DNA of 9,833 nt, from assembly GCA_020025395.1 (NCBI GenBank), contig JAHHSE010000045.1, positions 1 through 9,833 of the forward strand, written 5' to 3'. The notes beneath the pieces are model-generated. The model was not told the origin of the DNA. It made no database searches and saw only the letters and a list, made by a program, of their open reading frames with translations. Made by a program: the position numbers and the translations under genes. Origin of the DNA: Oscillospiraceae bacterium (GTDB lineage: Bacteria > Bacillota > Clostridia > Oscillospirales > Oscillospiraceae). This document shows, one piece after another, positions 6,851 through 9,833 of this stretch (position 1 is its first letter; each line of letters begins with the position of its first letter).

Positions 6851-7090
6851 ATGAAATCAACTGGAATTGTACGCAAGGTAGATGAACTGGGGCGCATCGT
6901 TCTGCCCATTGAGCTGCGCCGGACCCTGGACATCGCGGAGAAGGATACCCTGGAGATTTATGTGGAGGGCGGCTCCATTGTGCTGAAAAAGCACCAGCCC
7001 GCCTGCATCTTCTGCGATAATCCCAGTCATATTACCACCTTCCGCGGAAAGAATATCTGTGAGAACTGTATGCGGGAGCTGGCCAGATAA
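6851..7090 (+). CDS. AbrB/SpoVT-family transition-state regulator with CxxC/CxxC tail
   Basis: A 79-residue DNA-binding protein. Residues 1-47 are a swapped-hairpin AbrB domain: MKSTGIVRKVDELGRIVLPI through LRRTLDIAEKDTLEIYVEG is nearly the same as the N-terminus of B. subtilis AbrB. The tail differs from B. subtilis AbrB. It has Cys52, Cys55, Cys70 and Cys73 as CxxC-x14-CxxC, a probable zinc ribbon, a form common in clostridial AbrB-like proteins. AbrB proteins repress post-exponential and sporulation genes during growth. The start at 6851 has AAGGAG eight bases upstream; an in-frame ATG at 6818 lies only about six bases past the expected transcript start and has no ribosome site. The gene is monocistronic, with a consensus promoter and a strong terminator, and is divergent from spmA. 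Orthology to abrB itself is not claimed. Confidence 0.93.
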   Translation: MKSTGIVRKVDELGRIVLPIELRRTLDIAEKDTLEIYVEGGSIVLKKHQPACIFCDNPSHITTFRGKNICENCMRELAR

Positions 7091-7106
7091 CGGACGCTCC
7101 CCCTCT

Positions 7107-7145
7107 AAGAACACCCCCCGATGCAAGGCATCGGGGGGTGTTCTT
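7107..7145. terminator. 18-bp terminator hairpin between convergent genes
   Basis: AAGAACACCCCCCGATGC (7107-7124) pairs perfectly with GCATCGGGGGGTGTTCTT (7128-7145) around an AAG loop. On the plus strand the tail is TTCTTTAT, ending the AbrB-like transcript. On the minus strand the stem begins at the last base of the C39 peptidase stop codon (TAA at 7147-7145), so it could also end or protect that transcript, although no good T run follows on that side. Confidence 0.9.
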
Positions 7146-8044
7146 TATGGCTTTGAAATAGCCCAGAGATTCTTGATCTGGGGACTGAGAACAGAAAAGC
7201 TCCAGGTCCTCCCGCTGTTTTCCCGGCTGTTTGGGTCGTTGAGAAAAAATCCTGTGTCGTCATAGCCGGTAAGCACCATAAAATGACCGGAGGTGGTGAA
7301 GTCCCCGGGACCCACTACCACAATAATGGGGTGCCCCTGGTCCAGCTCCCGCTTCATGCGGGTCTCACTCAGGGAAATCTCCGCGGCGTGAAGGCCCAAG
7401 GCGGTGCTTCCCTCACTGATCAGGGTCCAGGTGCTGCCGTGACCGGGGGAGCAATAGCCGTTTTCCACCGCAAATTTCGACATTTCCAGAGGACTCCATT
7501 TGGCGTCCCCCAAAAGATAGAGGGCAACCATGGAAAGGCTGGTGGGGCCGCAGCCCGTATAGCCGATCATTCCCGTGCCGTAAGGGGAGTAGCCCCATCG
7601 TCGGTCCCACTGCAGCAGCAGAGGGACCTGTCCGGAGGCAGCCTCCGCAGAGAGATCAATCTCCCAGCTCTGATCCTTGTATTCCGGATAATAATAGACA
7701 TAGTCGATGGTCTGCTCATATTTGCTGACCAGCTGGACCAGAGAATCCGGATATACCTCCGGGGTCTCCTCGATAATCTGGAGCTTTTCGGCAAAGGTGA
7801 GCTGCGCTTGCGGTGCGGTGCGGTTTGGATCGTCCAAAGCTTCGCCGGGAAGGGACACAGGGGGGACCATCGCCTGAAACAGACGATATGACAGATAAAG
7901 CGCACTGACAGCCACAAGAAAAAGAAACAGAACTTTGAGAAGGGCCAGCCTGCGCCTCCGTCGGCGGTAGGCCGCCTTTCGGCGGGCGGTCCGAACCTGG
8001 ATAGAGGGGTGGGAGATGGAAGAGGGCGGCTTGTTCGAGTACAT
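7145..8044 (-). CDS. Membrane-anchored C39-like cysteine peptidase
   Basis: A 299-residue protein with a positively charged cytoplasmic N-terminus (RRRRRR near 27-32), one membrane anchor at about 34-56, a linker region at about 60-138 and a papain-like C39_2 domain from about 138 to the end. Likely active-site residues are Gln145 in LLLQWDRRWG, Cys165 in GCGPTS, His254 in SGHFMVLTG and Asp270 in LNDPNS. The topology places the peptidase outside the membrane. C39 domains in bacteriocin exporters cleave leader peptides at double-Gly sites, but this one has no transporter part and no nearby precursor, so a surface or envelope protein substrate is more likely. The ATG at 8044 has GGAGG seven bases upstream. 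It is monocistronic, with its own promoter at 8087-8115 and convergent with the AbrB-like gene. Confidence 0.88.
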   Translation of the reverse strand: MYSNKPPSSISHPSIQVRTARRKAAYRRRRRRLALLKVLFLFLVAVSALYLSYRLFQAMVPPVSLPGEALDDPNRTAPQAQLTFAEKLQIIEETPEVYPDSLVQLVSKYEQTIDYVYYYPEYKDQSWEIDLSAEAASGQVPLLLQWDRRWGYSPYGTGMIGYTGCGPTSLSMVALYLLGDAKWSPLEMSKFAVENGYCSPGHGSTWTLISEGSTALGLHAAEISLSETRMKRELDQGHPIIVVVGPGDFTTSGHFMVLTGYDDTGFFLNDPNSRENSGRTWSFSVLSPQIKNLWAISKP

Positions 8045-8086
8045 AGGATATCCTCCAGGGGATGGACAGAAAATTGATTTTACCCT

Positions 8087-8115
8087 ATCATATCAAAGAC
8101 CATGAGAAATGTCCA
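8087..8115 (-). promoter_or_regulatory. Sigma-A promoter of the C39-like peptidase gene
   Basis: Read on the minus strand: TGGACA (complement of 8110-8115), 17 bp, TATGAT (complement of 8087-8092). Each hexamer is one mismatch from consensus and the spacer is ideal. The leader to the ATG at 8044 would be about 36 bases. Confidence 0.75.
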
Positions 8116-8145
8116 GAAGGAAGAAAGAAGTTTTGATCCCCTCAG

Positions 8146-8174
8146 GCATATCTGAGAGGGCGGGTGCATATACT
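8146..8174 (+). promoter_or_regulatory. Sigma-E-like sporulation promoter of the 35-aa ORF
   Basis: GCATATC at 8146-8152, 14 bp, CATATACT at 8167-8174. Compared with the B. subtilis sigma-E consensus (KMATATT, 14-15 bp, CATACAHT), the -35 matches 6 of 7 and the -10 matches 7 of 8, with correct spacing. No sigma-A promoter is seen in front of this ORF. Expected transcript start is near 8181, about 28 bases before the ATG. Confidence 0.6.
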
Positions 8175-8209
8175 GGGTTAATCGCACGCCGGAAAGGAGG
8201 GGGGACAGA

Positions 8210-8317
8210 ATGCCGGAGGAACAACAGGATCCCAGTCGAAACGCCGGACATCCAAGAGACGATGTGGATGATTACATCTTCCGAAAGGAGGAGGAATGGT
8301 CCGCAAGCCAGCGATAA
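8210..8317 (+). CDS. Small acidic 35-residue protein, unknown function, probable sporulation unit
   Basis: I do not recognise this protein. It begins ATG at 8210 with AGGAGG at 8195-8200, nine bases upstream, and ends TAA at 8315-8317. The peptide is hydrophilic and acidic: about ten Asp/Glu (Glu3, Glu4, Asp7, an Asp-rich DDVDD at 17-21, EEE at 27-29) against five Arg/Lys, with aromatics Tyr22, Phe24 and Trp30. It has no cysteine, membrane segment or signal peptide. It is supported less by its sequence than by its setting: a sigma-E-like promoter, a strong ribosome site and a terminator 12 bases past the stop enclose exactly this ORF. It could instead be the marker of a small regulatory RNA of about 165 nt. 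It is too short for many gene finders. Confidence 0.6.
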   Translation: MPEEQQDPSRNAGHPRDDVDDYIFRKEEEWSASQR

Positions 8318-8328
8318 GCGGGAGGAAG

Positions 8329-8351
8329 GCCTCTCCCAGAGAGGCTTTTTA
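8329..8351 (+). terminator. Rho-independent terminator after the 35-aa ORF
   Basis: GCCTCTC (8329-8335) pairs with GAGAGGC (8339-8345) around CCA and is followed by TTTTTACTTCTTTT, a classical U-rich tail. It insulates the small unit from prfB, whose promoter begins at 8362. Confidence 0.9.
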
Positions 8352-8361
8352 CTTCTTTTCC

Positions 8362-8390
8362 TTTACAAGCGTCTCCTCATACTATATAAT
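8362..8390 (+). promoter_or_regulatory. Sigma-A promoter of prfB
   Basis: TTTACA (8362-8367), 17 bp, TATAAT (8385-8390): one mismatch in the -35, a perfect -10 and ideal spacing. The transcript would start near 8397 and run about 41 bases to the prfB ATG. Confidence 0.87.
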
Positions 8391-8437
8391 ATTTCAGCGT
8401 AATCCATGAGACCTCATCAACAGAAGGAGTATGTGAG

Positions 8438-9559
8438 ATGCTTCAATTTGACGAATATAAAGTGCGCCTGAACAACCTGCGGCCCGATCTGGAAAAGCTG
8501 GCTGCCGCCCTGAACCTGGAGAGCGCCGAGCGGGAGCTGGATATGCTTCAGGCTGAAAGCGCCGCGGAAGGATTCTGGGATAACCTGGAAAAAGCGCAAA
8601 AGGTTCAGCAGCGTCTGAAAAATCTTCAGACCAAGGTGGACAAGCAAAAACGCCGGGAGAACGAGTTGGAGGATCTGCTGGTTCTCTGCGAGATGGGCAA
8701 TGAGGAGGAGGACGAATCCCTCCTGCCGGAGCTGGAGGAAGGCTTTGCCAAGCTGGAGACCGAAATGGAGGAGGCCAGACTGGAGACCCTTCTCACCGGA
8801 GAATATGACAACGCCACCGCCATTCTCACCTTCCATGCGGGCGCGGGCGGGACCGAGGCTCAGGACTGGTGCCAGATGCTTTACCGGATGTACACCCGCT
8901 GGGCCGAGCGCCACGGCTTTACCGTTACGGTGATGGATTATCTGGACGGGGATGAGGCCGGGATGAAGTCCGCCACCATCACCATCGAAGGGGAAAACGC
9001 CTATGGCTACCTCAAAGGGGAAAACGGGGTCCACCGTCTGGTTCGGGTCTCTCCTTTTGACGCAAACGCCAGAAGACAGACCTCGTTCGCCGCTCTGGAG
9101 GTCATGCCGGAGATCCCCGATGATGTGGAGGTGGACATTCGGCCGGAGGACATTGAGATGCAGGTGTACCGCTCCTCCGGGGCCGGCGGTCAGCACATTA
9201 ACAAAACCTCCTCCGCTGTTCGTCTCATCCATAAGCCCACCGGCGTGGTGGTGGCCTGTCAGACCGAGCGGAGCCAATTCCAAAACCGGGACAACGCCAT
9301 GAGAATGCTCCGCTCCAAGCTGGTGGAGCTGAAGCTCCAGGCCCATGCGGAGAAAATCTCCGACATCAAGGGCGTTCAGCTGAAAATCGAGTGGGGCAGT
9401 CAGATCCGCTCCTATGTCTTCATGCCCTATCAGATGGTCAAGGACAACAGGACCGCCTATGAGACCAGTAATATCAATGGGGTCATGGACGGTGATCTGG
9501 ACGGATTTATCAATGCCTACCTTACCGCCAGCGCCACCGGAAATTGGGCGGCAAAGTAA
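8438..9559 (+). CDS. prfB: Peptide chain release factor 2 (no programmed frameshift)
   Basis: Cytoplasmic release factor that reads UGA and UAA stop codons and triggers peptide release on the ribosome. It has 373 residues, the normal length. The N-terminal helical domain covers about 1-115. The stop-codon tripeptide SPF, diagnostic of RF2 rather than RF1, is at 205-207 in VRVSPFDANARRQTSF. The GGQ catalytic loop is at 250-252 in SSGAGGQHINKTSSA. The start at 8438 has AAGGAG (8424-8429) eight bases upstream; the ATG at 8431 is too close to that site. Many bacteria carry an in-frame UGA near codon 25 with a +1 shift; here the frame reads straight through (Leu25-Asn26-Leu27), so that autoregulation is absent. 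It is monocistronic, with its own promoter and terminator. Confidence 0.98.
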   Translation: MLQFDEYKVRLNNLRPDLEKLAAALNLESAERELDMLQAESAAEGFWDNLEKAQKVQQRLKNLQTKVDKQKRRENELEDLLVLCEMGNEEEDESLLPELEEGFAKLETEMEEARLETLLTGEYDNATAILTFHAGAGGTEAQDWCQMLYRMYTRWAERHGFTVTVMDYLDGDEAGMKSATITIEGENAYGYLKGENGVHRLVRVSPFDANARRQTSFAALEVMPEIPDDVEVDIRPEDIEMQVYRSSGAGGQHINKTSSAVRLIHKPTGVVVACQTERSQFQNRDNAMRMLRSKLVELKLQAHAEKISDIKGVQLKIEWGSQIRSYVFMPYQMVKDNRTAYETSNINGVMDGDLDGFINAYLTASATGNWAAK

Positions 9560-9587
9560 TCAAGGCGCTATATGGGGAAAAGAAACA

Positions 9588-9616
9588 GGGAGAATGTGTG
9601 TTCACATTCTCCCTTT
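9588..9616 (+). terminator. Terminator hairpin after prfB
   Basis: GGGAGAATGTG (9588-9598) pairs perfectly with CACATTCTCCC (9603-9613) around the loop TGTT, followed by TTT. It begins 29 bases after the prfB stop. The U tract is short, so termination may be partial. Confidence 0.75.
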
Positions 9617-9619
9617 GGC

Positions 9620-9781
9620 GTGTCGAGAAACCTCCCATAGAAAGCGGCGTTTCCTGGAGAGGAAGTTCGGGGGGAAAGTCCGCCTCGAATGGGATCAAAT
9701 GCCCCGCAGCCCTTGCCCTGCAAGGGCTGTCAGTGAGCGAAGCGAAGCCTTTTCCGGTTTTTAAAACCGGGAAAGTACCGG
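9620..9781. repeat. Hairpin-rich intergenic element carrying 18-nt repeat copy 2
   Basis: This stretch shows no convincing gene. It holds three stem-loops in a row: TTCGGGG/CCTCGAA (9666-9672 with 9683-9689, one G-T pair); CAGCCCTTGC/GCAAGGGCTG (9707-9716 with 9720-9729, 10 bp, loop CCT); and a 27-base near-palindrome at 9749-9775 (13 bp with one G-T pair). Between the last two lies GAGCGAAGCGAAGC. The right arm of the third stem runs into AAACCGGGAAAGTACCGG at 9764-9781, identical to 5540-5557. It is probably a dispersed, non-coding palindromic element. The remaining bases to 9833 show no clear feature. Confidence 0.5.
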
Positions 9782-9833
9782 ATGGAGTACAATGATGTTT
9801 GCAAAAGAGATTTAAAATAGACAAGCCACTAGG

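Noticed and set aside
8109..8402. A 97-codon plus-strand ORF upstream of prfB
   Set aside because: It has no ribosome site and runs through a sporulation-type promoter, another ORF's ribosome site, a terminator and the prfB -35/-10 boxes.
8296..8409. A second small ORF starting at the ATG at 8296 behind AAAGGAGGAGG
   Set aside because: It has a good-looking ribosome site, but the frame reads through the terminator and the prfB promoter, so it is probably an accident of the 35-aa gene's Glu-rich codons.
8507..8520. Possible RF2 programmed frameshift site
   Set aside because: The zero frame has no stop codon here; the TGA present is out of frame and there is no CTTTGAC slippery site.
8417..9346. 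A 309-codon frame antisense to prfB
   Set aside because: prfB is certain from its SPF and GGQ motifs; the antisense frame has no ribosome site or family match.
9661..9690. GGGGGAAAGTCCGCC, reminiscent of the RNase P RNA GAGGAAAGTCC core
   Set aside because: The other conserved RNase P RNA regions are not found nearby, and the bases fold into a simple hairpin instead.
9544..9795. Overlapping plus- and minus-strand ORFs of 83 and 100 codons after prfB
   Set aside because: They cross the prfB end, a terminator and three hairpins and look like translations of a non-coding repeat.

Overview
The window looks like chromosome of a spore-forming, fairly GC-rich Clostridia bacterium, plausibly an Oscillospiraceae-type gut Firmicute. 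The reasons are a recognisable spmA-spmB pair, an AbrB-type regulator, an S-layer-homology (SLH) surface protease, strong GGAGG-type ribosome sites and strong codon bias toward G/C in the third position. The genus assignment is inference. No phage, transposase, CRISPR array, tRNA or rRNA was seen.

Layout: (1) 1-3015, minus strand: a two-gene unit transcribed toward the left edge, pepT (peptidase T) followed 12 bp later by a secreted PDZ/S41 protease with SLH repeats, cut by the window edge. (2) 3016-3170: divergent intergenic region. (3) 3171-5473, plus strand: a tight three-gene operon of a monoacylglycerol-lipase-like alpha/beta hydrolase, a small ferredoxin-like protein (TAATG stop/start overlap) and an AI-2E family membrane protein. 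(4) 5500-5528: a hairpin terminator between convergent units, then one copy of an 18-nt repeat. (5) 5564-6661, minus strand: spmB and spmA. (6) 6777-7145, plus strand: a consensus sigma-A promoter, an AbrB-like regulator with a CxxC/CxxC tail, and an 18-bp terminator hairpin. (7) 7145-8115, minus strand: a membrane-anchored C39-like cysteine peptidase with its own sigma-A promoter. (8) 8146-8351, plus strand: a compact unit that gene callers may miss, consisting of a sigma-E-like promoter, a strong ribosome site, a 35-codon acidic ORF and a strong terminator. (9) 8362-9613, plus strand: sigma-A promoter, prfB (release factor 2, without the programmed frameshift) and its terminator. (10) 9614-9833: a non-coding, hairpin-rich stretch with the second copy of the 18-nt repeat.

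Functionally the window mixes housekeeping (prfB, pepT), cell-surface or extracytoplasmic proteolysis (S41-SLH, C39) and sporulation (spmAB, probably the 35-aa unit). The most interesting items are the small sporulation-type transcription unit at 8146-8351, the hairpin/repeat element after prfB that shares 18 nt with the spmB 3' flank, and the unusual first cysteine motif of the ferredoxin-like protein.
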